Assembly: GCA_025356435.1 (NCBI GenBank)
Contig: JANXSY010000198.1
Span: 1-64,000 of the forward strand
Length of the DNA: 64,000 nt
Reading direction: 5' to 3'
Source: Isosphaeraceae bacterium
GTDB lineage: Bacteria > Planctomycetota > Planctomycetia > Isosphaerales > Isosphaeraceae
Below, piece after piece: positions 1-9,491 of this stretch (position 1 is its first letter; every line of letters begins with the position of its first letter). The translations under genes and the position numbers were made by a program. The notes beneath the pieces were generated by a model. That model worked only from the letters and a program-made list of their open reading frames with translations, was not told where the DNA came from and made no database searches.

Positions 1-4
1 ATTT

Positions 5-796
5 ATGGAAACTCACGCCCATCACCTACACAAAGCACCAGGAAAGAAATTTGGACATTACTTTTTTGAATTTCTTATGTTATTCATTGCTGTTTTCTGC
101 GGATTTCTGGTGGAGAATTACCGGGAAGACAAAGTAGAAGAGCACCGGGCCAATCAACTTGCAAAAAGTTTTTATGCGGAATTGAAAAACGATTCTGCCA
201 CTGCAGTACTAAAAGTGGAAAACAGAATTAAGCAAGAGGAGGCATTAAATTATCTGATGAAATATTTTAAAGATAGCAGCCTCACTAATGTTTCAAAATC
301 TTTTGAAATTAATTTTCTCTATGGAATTCTTTTTCGTACACCTTCAGTTTTTGAACCACGAACGGTAGTACTTGAGCAATTAAAAAATTCTGGCTCGTTA
401 CGTTATTTCAAGAATGATGAATTGCAAAAGCTTGTTGGGGATATTTCTGTTGCTATTCATAATATAATGGACAGGCAGAAATTAGAATCAGATGTGCGCA
501 TGGAATACCTGAATCCATTAATTATTAAATATCATGATTACGATTTTGAAGAAATGCTTTGTCATAATTATGAAAAAATTATTTTTCAGGCGACTCAGGA
601 ATACGAAAAAAACAACGAATTTTTCCCATTTCAGCTGAAACATTTAGAGTCAATGGACAGAGAAACAATTATAAATACTTTAGGATTTTACGGCAGAAAT
701 GGCATGCGCTCAACCCGCCAAGTTCATATTCAAAAATATATAGACATTAATGCGAATTTGCTTGCATTGTTAAGAAAAGAATATCACCTTGAGTAA
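5..796 (+). CDS. Bacteroidota-type unknown membrane protein
   Basis: A 263-residue protein of unknown function. A short His-rich N-terminus (residues 4-9, HAHHLH) precedes one membrane helix (about residues 20-37, FFEFLMLFIAVFCGFLV); the rest is charged and helical. Base composition is strongly AT-rich (AAA, AAT, TTT codons), unlike everything after about position 840, and the style matches Bacteroidota proteins. The stop overlaps a TTG start (TTGAGTAA) of a second frame whose first 17 residues also end in a THLHH motif, so the source genome probably carried tandem paralogues. No function is proposed. It is complete in the window but probably does not belong to the same chromosome as the remaining genes. 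Confidence 0.7.
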   Translation: METHAHHLHKAPGKKFGHYFFEFLMLFIAVFCGFLVENYREDKVEEHRANQLAKSFYAELKNDSATAVLKVENRIKQEEALNYLMKYFKDSSLTNVSKSFEINFLYGILFRTPSVFEPRTVVLEQLKNSGSLRYFKNDELQKLVGDISVAIHNIMDRQKLESDVRMEYLNPLIIKYHDYDFEEMLCHNYEKIIFQATQEYEKNNEFFPFQLKHLESMDRETIINTLGFYGRNGMRSTRQVHIQKYIDINANLLALLRKEYHLE

Positions 797-835
797 AAAC
801 ATATCTGAAAACAACTCCAATGTCACTCATTTACA

Positions 836-843
836 TCATCCCG
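836..843. other. Composition breakpoint, probable chimeric junction
   Basis: AT-rich coding sequence stops and GC-rich coding sequence starts within a few bases, in one continuous open frame. To the left the frame reads as the start of a second THLHH-type Bacteroidota protein; to the right it reads as an internal part of a planctomycete FtsK-like ATPase. No repeat, IS end or att-like site is visible at the join, which favours assembly chimerism over a real insertion. Confidence 0.6.
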
Positions 844-3203
844 GAGCCGTCCGTTTCACGATCGTCGACCCGATCGGCATCGGCCGAAACTTCGGTGCGT
901 TCATGCACCTGGCCGACTACGACGAGGCCCTTGTCAACGGCCAGGTCTGGACCGAACCTCGCCAGATCGAGGAGCGCCTCGCTGACCTCGCCGTCCACAT
1001 GGAGAAGGTGACTCAGAAGTATCTTAGAAACGACTATGCGACGATCGAAGAGTACAACGCGGCGGCGGGCGAAGTGGCCGAGCCGTATCGCGTGCTGGTC
1101 GTCGCCGACTTCCCCGCTGGTTTCGACGAGAAGTCGGCGGCAAGGATCGCCGCGATCGCCTCAAAGGGCGTCCCTTGTGGAGTCCTAACCCTGCTCGCGG
1201 TCGATCGGGACCGACCTTTCCCTCCAGATCTCAGCAAGAGCGAACTGGCCGCGAGCGCAGTCTCGTTGAACTGGGACGAGGGCCGGTTGCTCTGGGACGA
1301 CCCCGACTTCGGCCGATTCTCACTGACCTCCGACCCGATGCCGCCCGCCGAGTTCGCCACGCCCCTGATCCACAGGAGCGCGAAGGCCGCCCGGGATGCC
1401 CGGCGTGTCGAGGTGCCTTTTGAGTTTATCGCCCCTGCGGCCGACGCCTGGTGGACCGCCGATAGCCGGACCGGGATCGACGTGGCGCTCGGTAAGGCCG
1501 GTGCGGATAAGCGGCAGTTCCTCGGGCTCGGCAAGGGGACCTCGCAGCATGTCCTGGTCGCAGGCCGAACGGGTTCGGGAAAGTCGACGCTCCTGCACGC
1601 ATTGATTACCAACGTCGCCCTCAATTACAGTCCCGACGAGGTCGAACTCTATCTGATCGACTTCAAGAAGGGGGTCGAGTTCAAGGTCTACGTGACCCAC
1701 GAGTTGCCGCATGCGGGGGTCGTTGCGATCGAGAGCGAGCGTGAATTCGGGATCAGCGTCCTCCAGCGACTCGACGACGAACTGAAGGTGCGGGCCGATC
1801 GGTTCCGCGATGCGGGCGTGCAAGACCTCAACGGATACCGCAACGCCACCGGGACGCCGCCGTTGCCTCGAATTCTTCTGGTCGTCGATGAGTTCCAGGA
1901 GTTCTTTGTCGAGGAAGACAAGCTCGCCCAGGAGGCCGCGCTGTTGCTCGATCGCCTCGTGAGGCAAGGTCGTGCCTTCGGCGTCCATGTGATCCTCGGA
2001 TCTCAGACCTTGGGCGGCGCATTCACGCTCGCCCGGACCACGATCGGGCAGATGGCCGTCCGGATCGCCCTCCAGTGCAGCGAGACCGATTCCCATCTCA
2101 TCCTGAGCGAGCAGAACACCGCCGCGCGACTGCTCTCGCGACCCGGTGAGGCCGTCTACAATGATGCGAACGGGATGACCGAGGGGAACCACTTCTTTCA
2201 GGTGGTCTGGCTCCCCGACGATCGCCGCGAGTTCTACCTCAAACGACTTCGCGCACTAGCCCTCGAACGACCGCCCGCCCTGAAACGCACCGCGATCGTC
2301 TTCGAGGGAGACGCCCCCGCTGAGTTGTCCCGAAATGCACAGCTCAGGCCGTTCCTCGAAGCCGCATCGTGGCCCCCGTCGCCCCGGTCGGCGCAGGCGT
2401 GGATCGGCGAACCCGTCGCGATCAAAGAGCCGACCTCTGCACTCTTCCGACGCCAAGGGGGGAATCATCTCCTGATCGTCGGCCAGAATGAGGAAGCGTC
2501 GCTCGGGATCATGGCGACATCCATGATCAGCCTGGCCGCTCAATTCGCGCCGGCGACCTCGGACACGGCGCGAATCGGGGCGAAATTCGTCGTGCTCGAT
2601 GGCACACCCGAAGACCATCCCCAGGCCGGATCGCTCGCACGGATCGCCAGCCTGTTGCCCCACCCTGTCGAGGTTGGCGGTTGGAGGGAAGTCGGTCGCT
2701 TCCTCACGGCCCTGGCCGCCGAGGTTGAACGTCGGGGACAGCCTGAAGCCCTTGACGGCCCCGAGATATTCCTCCTGATTTACGACCTGCCTCGGTTCCG
2801 CGAGCTGAGGCGCAACGAGGAGGAATTCAGCTTCTCGCGACGCGAAGGAGCGGCGACCCCCTCCGACCAACTTCGTTCGATCCTCCGAGAAGGCCCGGGG
2901 CTAGGCGTGCATGTTCTGACCTGGTGCGACAGCCTCACGAACCTCAATCGATCGTTTCACCATCAGGGGTTGCGCGAATTCGAGATGCGCGTCCTTTTCC
3001 AGATGAGCCAGAACGACTCCGGCCACCTGCTTGACTCCCCCGCCGCCAGCAAGCTTGGCCCCCACCGCGCCTTGTTCGCCAGCGAAGAGCAGAATCGGCT
3101 CGAAAAGATGAGGCCCTATCGAATCCCGGGAGGCGAGTGGGCCGAATGGGTCCGCGACCAGCTCCGCAAGCGATGCGAGCCCGCCGAAGGATCGCAGGCC
3201 TGA
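840..3203 (+). CDS. FtsK/SpoIIIE-domain ATPase, N-terminally truncated
   Basis: ATPase of the FtsK/SpoIIIE superfamily, which moves DNA or, in type VII-like systems, protein substrates. The open frame begins at a TTG at 789, but its first 17 codons are foreign AT-rich sequence, so the authentic N-terminus is missing and about 785 residues remain. Counted from 789, Walker A is GRTGSGKS (259-266) and Walker B ILLVVDE (about 362-368), followed by the SQTLGG segment. A second ATPase-like module starts near residue 557, but its P-loop is degenerate (VGQNEEAS), so it is probably structural. Relatives in planctomycetes are much longer. Substrate is unknown; clpX follows 76 bp downstream on the same strand. 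Confidence 0.75.
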   Translation, partial: PGAVRFTIVDPIGIGRNFGAFMHLADYDEALVNGQVWTEPRQIEERLADLAVHMEKVTQKYLRNDYATIEEYNAAAGEVAEPYRVLVVADFPAGFDEKSAARIAAIASKGVPCGVLTLLAVDRDRPFPPDLSKSELAASAVSLNWDEGRLLWDDPDFGRFSLTSDPMPPAEFATPLIHRSAKAARDARRVEVPFEFIAPAADAWWTADSRTGIDVALGKAGADKRQFLGLGKGTSQHVLVAGRTGSGKSTLLHALITNVALNYSPDEVELYLIDFKKGVEFKVYVTHELPHAGVVAIESEREFGISVLQRLDDELKVRADRFRDAGVQDLNGYRNATGTPPLPRILLVVDEFQEFFVEEDKLAQEAALLLDRLVRQGRAFGVHVILGSQTLGGAFTLARTTIGQMAVRIALQCSETDSHLILSEQNTAARLLSRPGEAVYNDANGMTEGNHFFQVVWLPDDRREFYLKRLRALALERPPALKRTAIVFEGDAPAELSRNAQLRPFLEAASWPPSPRSAQAWIGEPVAIKEPTSALFRRQGGNHLLIVGQNEEASLGIMATSMISLAAQFAPATSDTARIGAKFVVLDGTPEDHPQAGSLARIASLLPHPVEVGGWREVGRFLTALAAEVERRGQPEALDGPEIFLLIYDLPRFRELRRNEEEFSFSRREGAATPSDQLRSILREGPGLGVHVLTWCDSLTNLNRSFHHQGLREFEMRVLFQMSQNDSGHLLDSPAASKLGPHRALFASEEQNRLEKMRPYRIPGGEWAEWVRDQLRKRCEPAEGSQA

Positions 3204-3279
3204 AGCGTCGGCCGTGTCCCCGACTCCGTATTGACCGCCTGATTTTGCCTCGATTTGACGACGACGAGGCATCGTCATT

Positions 3280-4677
3280 GTGATTTTCCGCGTCTCACTC
3301 TATCTTGGAGAGCTTAGGGCGATCTGCGACCAGGTCGGGGATCGCCCCCCAAGCTTTTTCCGAGGCGGAGCGACGACATTGACGGCGACGACCCCAGGCG
3401 GCACCGGCGGGGGCACTCCCCCGATTCACCATTGCGACTTCTGCGGGCGGGATACCCCCGATGCCGGTCCGATGGTCGAGGGTAAAGCCCTCGTAACAAA
3501 CGGCCAGCGCCACGAGATCGCCCACGTCTGCGCCCAATGCGCCGCGACCTGCGACGGCATATTCGAGCAGCATGAGCGGAAGAATACACGTCTGGAGAAG
3601 CTGCCGACCCCGCGTGAACTGGTCGCCCACCTCGATGAGTACATCATCGGCCAGGATCGGGTGAAGCGAACGCTCGCTGTTGCCGTCGTCAACCACTACA
3701 AGCGGGTGATGGGCGGCGAGATCACCGATCCGTCGTTGGCCGAAGTCGAGGTCTCCAAGAGCAACGTCCTTCTGATCGGCCCGACCGGCTGTGGCAAGAC
3801 GGCGCTGGCGCAGACCCTCGCGAAGAAGCTCCACGTCCCGTTCGCGATCGGCGACGCCACGACGCTCACCGAGGCGGGCTACGTGGGCGAAGACGTCGAA
3901 AACCTGATCCTCAAGCTCGTCATGGCGGCCGACTACGACATCGCCCTCGCCGAGCGCGGGATCATCTACATCGACGAAATCGACAAGATCGGCAAGACGA
4001 GCCAGAACGTCTCGATCACTCGCGACGTCTCGGGCGAAGGCGTCCAGCAGGCCCTCCTGAAGCTCCTCGAAGGCACCAGTGCCAACGTCCCGCCTCAAGG
4101 TGGCCGGAAGCACCCCGAGCAGCAATACCTTCGTGTCGACACGACCGACATCCTCTTCATCTGCGGCGGCACGTTCGTCGGTCTTGATGAGATCGTCGCC
4201 AAGCGGCTCGGGCGGAAGATGATCGGTTTCCGACACGAAGGCATCGTCGAGACCAAGGAAGAGGAACGCCAGCGCGACGAACTCGTCGCTCAGGTGACGC
4301 CGGAAGACCTCGAACGCTACGGCATGATCCCGGAATTGATCGGCCGTCTACCGGTGGTCGCCACGCTCAGCCAGCTCACCGAGGCTGACCTCGCCCGCAT
4401 CCTCACCGAGCCGAAAGACGCCCTCGCGAAGCAGTATCGGGTCCTCTTCCATTACGACGGCGCGAAGCTGGAATTCACCGAGGGCGCGGTCCGTGAGATC
4501 GCCAAGCGGGCGAAGGCGCGAGGCACGGGTGCAAGGGCCTTGCGCTCGGTTATGGAGGGTCTGATGCTCGAAATGATGTTCGACCTCCCCGAGCGAGCCC
4601 CGGGTCAGACCTATCTGATGACCGAAGCCGTCGTCCGAGGCGAAGAGTCTGTGTTCGCGTCGTCCGCTTCGGCATAA
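3280..4677 (+). CDS. clpX: ClpX, ATP-dependent unfoldase of ClpXP
   Basis: AAA+ unfoldase that recognises tagged proteins and feeds them to ClpP. The N-terminal zinc-binding domain has C52, C55, C84 and C87. Walker A is GPTGCGKT (167-174), Walker B is in [10 protein letters not shown], the pore loop is GYVGED, the RKH loop is present (GGRKHPEQ), and the IGF ClpP-docking loop is seen as KMIGFRHE, so it should work with ClpP. No clpP is in the window. The frame opens at a GTG at 3280; an in-frame TTG at 3379 has a GGAG eight bases upstream and would give a start closer to usual ClpX length. Stop is 25 bp before the next gene. Identity is firm, start uncertain. Confidence 0.95.
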   Translation: MIFRVSLYLGELRAICDQVGDRPPSFFRGGATTLTATTPGGTGGGTPPIHHCDFCGRDTPDAGPMVEGKALVTNGQRHEIAHVCAQCAATCDGIFEQHERKNTRLEKLPTPRELVAHLDEYIIGQDRVKRTLAVAVVNHYKRVMGGEITDPSLAEVEVSKSNVLLIGPTGCGKTALAQTLAKKLHVPFAIGDATTLTEAGYVGEDVENLILKLVMAADYDIALAERGIIYIDEIDKIGKTSQNVSITRDVSGEGVQQALLKLLEGTSANVPPQGGRKHPEQQYLRVDTTDILFICGGTFVGLDEIVAKRLGRKMIGFRHEGIVETKEEERQRDELVAQVTPEDLERYGMIPELIGRLPVVATLSQLTEADLARILTEPKDALAKQYRVLFHYDGAKLEFTEGAVREIAKRAKARGTGARALRSVMEGLMLEMMFDLPERAPGQTYLMTEAVVRGEESVFASSASA

Positions 4678-4702
4678 GAGGTCTTCTCCCGACGAGGCCG
4701 TC

Positions 4703-7132
4703 ATGGTGATCGCTACCCTCCGCGTCGCCTCGATTTGTCTCGCGGCGATCGTCGTTTGCTCCATGGGGAATCCCACGCTGGCTCGCGGCGGAATGCTGGA
4801 CGTCACGAAATCGGTCGTCGTTGTCCCCGACGACCTGACTGGACCAGAGCACAAAGCCGTCGCGATGCTGGTCGAAGAGGTCGAGACTCGAACCGGGGTT
4901 CGCTGGGAACTCCGGACGAGTTGGCCCGTCGAACCGGGTGCGGCGGTCATCGCGGTCGGGCGCGAGGCCGGGTTGCTCGCCAAGAGCCCTCGGATCGCGA
5001 CGCTCCTATCCGACCTCCCCACCTCGAAAGCCCCCGAGGGCTATCGGATCAAGGTCGATAGGGCGTCGCTCTCGGTGATCGTGGTCGGGAATGATGCGAG
5101 GGGAGTCTTGTTCGGCGTCGGAAGGCTCCTCCGCGAGTTCCGGATGGATCGCGGTCGCGTCTTGATCGATGAAAAATATCGAATCGAGACGGCACCCAAG
5201 GTCTCTCTTCGAGGCCACCAACTCGGATATCGACCGAAGACGAACTCCTATGACGGGTGGGACTTGCCGCAGTGGGAACGGTATATCCGCGACCTCGCGG
5301 CCTTCGGCACCAATGCCATCGAACTGATCCCACCACGGTCGGACGACGACACCGACAGTCCCCATTTCCCCCGACCGCCGGCGGAGATGATGGTCGGGAT
5401 GTCGAGGCTCGCGGCCGACTACGGGCTCGACGTCTGGCTCTGGTATCCAGCGATGGATCGAGACTACTCCGACCCTACCACGGTCGAGTCGGCGATCCAG
5501 GAGTGGGGCGACATCTTCAAGAGACTGCCCCGGATCGACGCGGTCTTCGTGCCCGGCGGCGACCCTGGACACACCCGTCCGAAACACCTGATGGCGCTCT
5601 TGGAGAAGCAGGCCGCGACACTTCGACGGTATCACCCCAACGCCCAGATGTGGGTCTCTCCGCAGAGCTTCAACAAAGAGTGGCATGACGAGTTCCTGGC
5701 CATCGTCCGCAGCCAACCCGCCTGGCTTTCGGGCATCGTCTTTGGCCCTCAGGTTCGGGTCGGGCTCCATGAGTTGCGGACGACGATCCCCGCGCGATAT
5801 CCGATCCGTCACTATCCCGACATCACCCACACGATCAACTGCCAGTATCCCGTTCGCGACTGGGACCTCGCCTTCGCCCTCACTCACGATCGCGAGCCGA
5901 TCAACCCGCGTCCCACCGACCAGGCGGCCATCTTCCGCGCCTCGATACCCGACTCGATCGGCTTCTTGACCTATTCCGAAGGCTGCAACGATGACCTCAA
6001 CAAGGTGGTCTGGAGCGGACTCGGCTGGGAACCGTCGACCCCGGTCATCGACTTACTCCGCGACTATGGCCGCTACTTCATCGGCGAGCCTTTCGCCGAC
6101 GACTTTGCCCAGGGCCTGCTCGCCCTGGAGCGAAACTGGCGAGGCCCCCTGCTGACCAATGTCGGGGTCGAGACGACCTTGCGACAGTTCCGGGCGATGG
6201 AGGGCTCAGCGAGCCCGCAAGTCCTGCTCAACTGGAGGTTTCAGCAAGCCCTTTACCGGGCCTATTACGACGCCTACGTCCGCGACCGATTAATCCGCGA
6301 GACCGCGCTCGAGTCGGAAGCGATGGAGGTGCTGAGGGACTCGGCACGTGTCGGGTCCATGCTGGCGATGAACGAGGCCGAGGCGAGCCTCGACCGATCC
6401 CTACTCCGTCCGATCTCGGCGGACCGGCGGATCAGGACGAACGAGTTGGCCGAGGCCCTCTTTCAGAGCATTCACATGCAACTCAGCACGCGCAAGTATC
6501 GCGCGATCGAGGTGGGACGAGGTACGACGCAGGATACGATCGACGTGCCGCTGAACGATCGCCTCTGGCTCAAGGACCGGTTCGCATCGATCCGAAAACT
6601 CGACAACGAGGAGGCCAGACAGCAGGCTCTCGGGGCGATCCGTCACCGGACCGACCCCGGCCCTGGAGGCTTCTATGACAACCTCGGCGATGTCACCCAG
6701 CAATCTCGCCTGGTCCGAGGGGCCGACTTCGCCGACAGCCCCGACTTCCGTAAATCGTGGGTGGTCGGCTTCGACGATCGTCCCGGACTGCCGATGGCGT
6801 GGCTCCGCAATGCACAGAGCCTCTACGACGAACCGTTACGGATGAAGTACGAGGGTCTTGATCCACAGGCCCGATATCGCCTCCGAGTCGTTTACTCGGG
6901 AGACAACTTCCGGCCGCGCATCCGCCTGGAGGCTGAAGAGCGGGAAATTCACCCTCTGATCAAGAAGCCTGACCCAATCGTTCCTCTTGAGTTCGACATC
7001 CCGTCGACCCTCACGGCCGACGGCGTCCTCAACCTACGATGGAATCAAGAGCTGGGCCGAGGGGGCAACGGTCGCGGTTGCCAGGTTTCTGAGGTCTGGC
7101 TGATGAAGACCCCTCAGCCCGACGCTCACTGA
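4703..7132 (+). CDS. Secreted GH67N/GH20-like glycoside hydrolase-type protein
   Basis: An 809-residue exported protein. A signal peptide (residues 1-27, ending NPTLARG) is followed by an alpha/beta domain like the N-terminal domain of alpha-glucuronidases and beta-hexosaminidases (about 35-150, with the GVLFGVGRLLREF segment), then a TIM-barrel-like region (about 165-450) with ELIPPRSDDD, DVWLWYPAMD and VFVPGGDPGH strands, and a helical/beta C-terminal part. Likely acts on a polysaccharide outside the cytoplasm. Catalytic residues cannot be assigned with confidence and the substrate is unknown. It converges with the M24 peptidase gene, overlapping it by 7 bp, so no separate terminator fits between them. 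Confidence 0.65.
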   Translation: MVIATLRVASICLAAIVVCSMGNPTLARGGMLDVTKSVVVVPDDLTGPEHKAVAMLVEEVETRTGVRWELRTSWPVEPGAAVIAVGREAGLLAKSPRIATLLSDLPTSKAPEGYRIKVDRASLSVIVVGNDARGVLFGVGRLLREFRMDRGRVLIDEKYRIETAPKVSLRGHQLGYRPKTNSYDGWDLPQWERYIRDLAAFGTNAIELIPPRSDDDTDSPHFPRPPAEMMVGMSRLAADYGLDVWLWYPAMDRDYSDPTTVESAIQEWGDIFKRLPRIDAVFVPGGDPGHTRPKHLMALLEKQAATLRRYHPNAQMWVSPQSFNKEWHDEFLAIVRSQPAWLSGIVFGPQVRVGLHELRTTIPARYPIRHYPDITHTINCQYPVRDWDLAFALTHDREPINPRPTDQAAIFRASIPDSIGFLTYSEGCNDDLNKVVWSGLGWEPSTPVIDLLRDYGRYFIGEPFADDFAQGLLALERNWRGPLLTNVGVETTLRQFRAMEGSASPQVLLNWRFQQALYRAYYDAYVRDRLIRETALESEAMEVLRDSARVGSMLAMNEAEASLDRSLLRPISADRRIRTNELAEALFQSIHMQLSTRKYRAIEVGRGTTQDTIDVPLNDRLWLKDRFASIRKLDNEEARQQALGAIRHRTDPGPGGFYDNLGDVTQQSRLVRGADFADSPDFRKSWVVGFDDRPGLPMAWLRNAQSLYDEPLRMKYEGLDPQARYRLRVVYSGDNFRPRIRLEAEEREIHPLIKKPDPIVPLEFDIPSTLTADGVLNLRWNQELGRGGNGRGCQVSEVWLMKTPQPDAH

Positions 7133-8271
7133 TCGATCTGGATATGGTGATTCGAGAGGGTCTCGAAACCATCGGGCGTGATCAGATAGTTGCGCTCATA
7201 CCTCATGCCGCCGACACCTTCGAGATAGAGGCCCGGTTCGAGTGCGACCACGTCGCCGACCTGAAGGACCCCGTCGCTCTCCGGCACGAAATAGGGCGGC
7301 TCGGGGTGGCCGAGGCCAAGGCCGTGTCCCGAATGCGAGGTGAACAGGTGATCGAGCTTGAGCGCGGCCAGATGCGAGCGGACAGCGCCATCGACCTCAC
7401 TCGCCGGCATGTCCGGCTTCAGCCGCGCTTCGCCCGCTTGAATCGCGCCGACGCAAGCGTCGAATAGCTCTCGCTGACGGGTTGTCGGACCACCGCCAAC
7501 GGCGAAGGTGTTCGTGAAGTCGCCGCGATAGCCCCCGACGACCACCGAGAAGTCGAGCAGGAGCAGGTCGCCCCGCTCGATCGTTCGCGAAGTCGGCGGG
7601 CCACCCTTCTCCGTCTCGCACCGGGGACCGGAGGCGAAGTCGCCATACACGATCACCTGCTCGCCCAGTTGCTTCATCGCCGCATTCTGAACGATCCGAT
7701 AGGCATCGAGCTCGGTCATGCCCGGCTCGACTTCGGCGAGTGCCGCCGCGTGCGCTGCCTCTCCGGCACGCATCGATCGGCGGAGAACGGCGATCTCGTC
7801 GGCATCCTTCGACCGTCGCAACGGGCGGATGATCGGGTCGAGGTCGGCGACGCTCAGACCCGGCCGGGCCGATCGAAGTCCCTCGATCACTCCCGCAGGG
7901 ACGCTCCCGCATTCGACCCCCGCACGCTGGCCGGGGATGCCTGCGAACGCTTTGAGGGCCGATTCGACGAGTTTGTGCCGCCGGTGCGGCGCTGAGTGTT
8001 GCCCGTCGTACCAGGTCGGGGCAACGATCTCATCGACGTGGACAAGGTTCAAGTACGGCTGGAGCATACTGTCAGCGACCAGCGTTGCCCGACCCCGTTC
8101 GAGGATGAGCAATGCCGCCGACTCGACCGTCCGGAACACAAACGGAGAGGGAACATAATTCGCAAAGTAGATGAGATGCGACGGGTCGGCCACGACCAGA
8201 AAATCGCACTCTGCGGGCAGGGCCTTCCAGAGTCGTTCTCGACGTCCGGCGCATCCTTCGGCGGTCAGCAT
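7126..8271 (-). CDS. M24-family Xaa-Pro peptidase
   Basis: Metallopeptidase of the pita-bread fold that removes N-terminal residues next to proline or cleaves Xaa-Pro dipeptides in the cytoplasm. The 381-residue protein has an N-terminal creatinase-like domain (1-150) and the catalytic domain (155-375). The five metal ligands of the family are all recognisable: D240 (LLLLDFSVV), D251 (GDFTNTF), H316 (SGHGLGLGHPEPP), E345 (LEPGLYL) and E359 (RYERNYL). No signal peptide. It follows the kdgK gene on the same strand, with a strong hairpin between them, so it may be transcribed separately. Exact substrate specificity cannot be read. Confidence 0.9.
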   Translation of the reverse strand: MLTAEGCAGRRERLWKALPAECDFLVVADPSHLIYFANYVPSPFVFRTVESAALLILERGRATLVADSMLQPYLNLVHVDEIVAPTWYDGQHSAPHRRHKLVESALKAFAGIPGQRAGVECGSVPAGVIEGLRSARPGLSVADLDPIIRPLRRSKDADEIAVLRRSMRAGEAAHAAALAEVEPGMTELDAYRIVQNAAMKQLGEQVIVYGDFASGPRCETEKGGPPTSRTIERGDLLLLDFSVVVGGYRGDFTNTFAVGGGPTTRQRELFDACVGAIQAGEARLKPDMPASEVDGAVRSHLAALKLDHLFTSHSGHGLGLGHPEPPYFVPESDGVLQVGDVVALEPGLYLEGVGGMRYERNYLITPDGFETLSNHHIQIDQ

Positions 8272-8295
8272 TGGTCTTTATCCCTGCGGAAGGAA

Positions 8296-8328
8296 CGAGG
8301 CCGACGATCAAGAGGATCGCCGGCCTCG
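8296..8328 (-). terminator. Hairpin after the sugar kinase gene
   Basis: Stem CGAGGCCG (8296-8303) pairs with CGGCCTCG (8321-8328); after one A/C mismatch the stem continues CGATC/GATCG around an AAGAG loop. It lies 19 bp beyond the kdgK stop on the minus strand and before the M24 gene. No U-run follows, so it may be a U-poor terminator or an RNA-stabilising hairpin. Confidence 0.5.
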
Positions 8329-8346
8329 ATGTGGGCGGTCTGTGTC

Positions 8347-9429
8347 TTAACGCTGGACGCGGGCCGATCCGCCTTTGGCGAAGGCTTCGACCTCGTCGCG
8401 CTTCGCCATCGTGACATCGCCGGGGAAGGTCGTGAGAAGCGCCCCATGCGCCCATCCGAGTCGCAGCGATTCCTCGGGCGATCGGCCCGTCAGCAAGCCA
8501 TACAGGAGACCGCCGCCGAAGCCGTCGCCGCCGCCGATGCGGTCGATCACGTCGAGATGGGCTGTTGGGCTAACGTAGCGCTGGCCGTTGAGCCAGAGAA
8601 CGGCCGCCCAGTCGTGCCGGTTGGTCGAGTGGACCTCGCGCAAGGTGGTCGCGACGACCTTGATATTCGGGTGCTGCTCAACGACTCGGTCGATCAGCTT
8701 GAAGAAGGTGTCGGGGTCGAGCTTTGACTTCGATGCCACGTCGGGACCGGTGATCCCGAGACCTTTTTGAAGGTCTTCCTCGTTGCCGATCAGCACGTCG
8801 AGGTTGTCGGCGATGCCTCGCATCACCTTCTGTCCACGCTCGGCCCCGCCAACCGACGCCCAGAGCTTGGCGCGGTAGTTGAGGTCAAACGAGGTGATCG
8901 CGCCGGCGGCCCGTGCGGCCTTCATCCCTTCGATAATCAGGTCGGCCGTGTGTTCGCCCAGCGAGGCGAAGATCCCCCCCGAGTGGAACCAGCGGAGACC
9001 CTTCGCGAAGATCGCCGACCAGTCGAAATCGCCCGGTTTGAGCAGCGCCGCCGCCTCGTTTGCGCGATTGTAGAAGACGACGGGCGGACGGACGCCAGCC
9101 CCTCGATCGCTGTACACGGTCGCGATGTTCGGGCCACGGACGCCGTCGTGCTCGAACCACTTGTAGAAGGGGGTAACGCCGGCCTCTCGGACGCGACCCT
9201 GCACCAACTCGCCCATCCCGTAGTTGACCATCGCGGTCGCGATGCCGGTTTTGAGCCCGAAGCAGTCGGCGAGTCCGGCGGCGACGTTGTATTCTCCGCC
9301 CGAGACGTGAATCTCGACCGATCGGGCCTTGCGGAACGGGATCACGCCGGGATCGAGGCGAGTGACCAGGGCCCCCAACGCCAGAAAGTCCAACTCGCAC
9401 GAATCCTGACGCACGTTCAAGCTGTTCAT
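8347..9429 (-). CDS. kdgK: PfkB-family sugar kinase, probable 2-keto-3-deoxygluconate kinase
   Basis: Ribokinase-fold cytoplasmic kinase. An N-terminal substrate-binding glycine motif (SGGEYNVAAGLA, near residue 45) and a C-terminal catalytic motif (IGGGDGFGGGLLYGLL) with the family's catalytic Asp are clear; GGGD replaces the usual GAGD. General similarity to 2-keto-3-deoxygluconate kinases and the gene directly upstream (glucose dehydrogenase) support KDG phosphorylation to KDPG. An in-frame ATG at 9435 exists, but GAGGA abuts it directly, while it is six bases from the ATG at 9429, so the latter is preferred. It ends 75 bp before the M24 peptidase gene. A different ketose or deoxysugar substrate is possible. 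Confidence 0.75.
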   Translation of the reverse strand: MNSLNVRQDSCELDFLALGALVTRLDPGVIPFRKARSVEIHVSGGEYNVAAGLADCFGLKTGIATAMVNYGMGELVQGRVREAGVTPFYKWFEHDGVRGPNIATVYSDRGAGVRPPVVFYNRANEAAALLKPGDFDWSAIFAKGLRWFHSGGIFASLGEHTADLIIEGMKAARAAGAITSFDLNYRAKLWASVGGAERGQKVMRGIADNLDVLIGNEEDLQKGLGITGPDVASKSKLDPDTFFKLIDRVVEQHPNIKVVATTLREVHSTNRHDWAAVLWLNGQRYVSPTAHLDVIDRIGGGDGFGGGLLYGLLTGRSPEESLRLGWAHGALLTTFPGDVTMAKRDEVEAFAKGGSARVQR

Positions 9430-9491
9430 CGACATTCCTCAGCACCACTTCAAAAAAAGAGGGTCGTGTTCCTGCCCGCCCACTGCGGACG

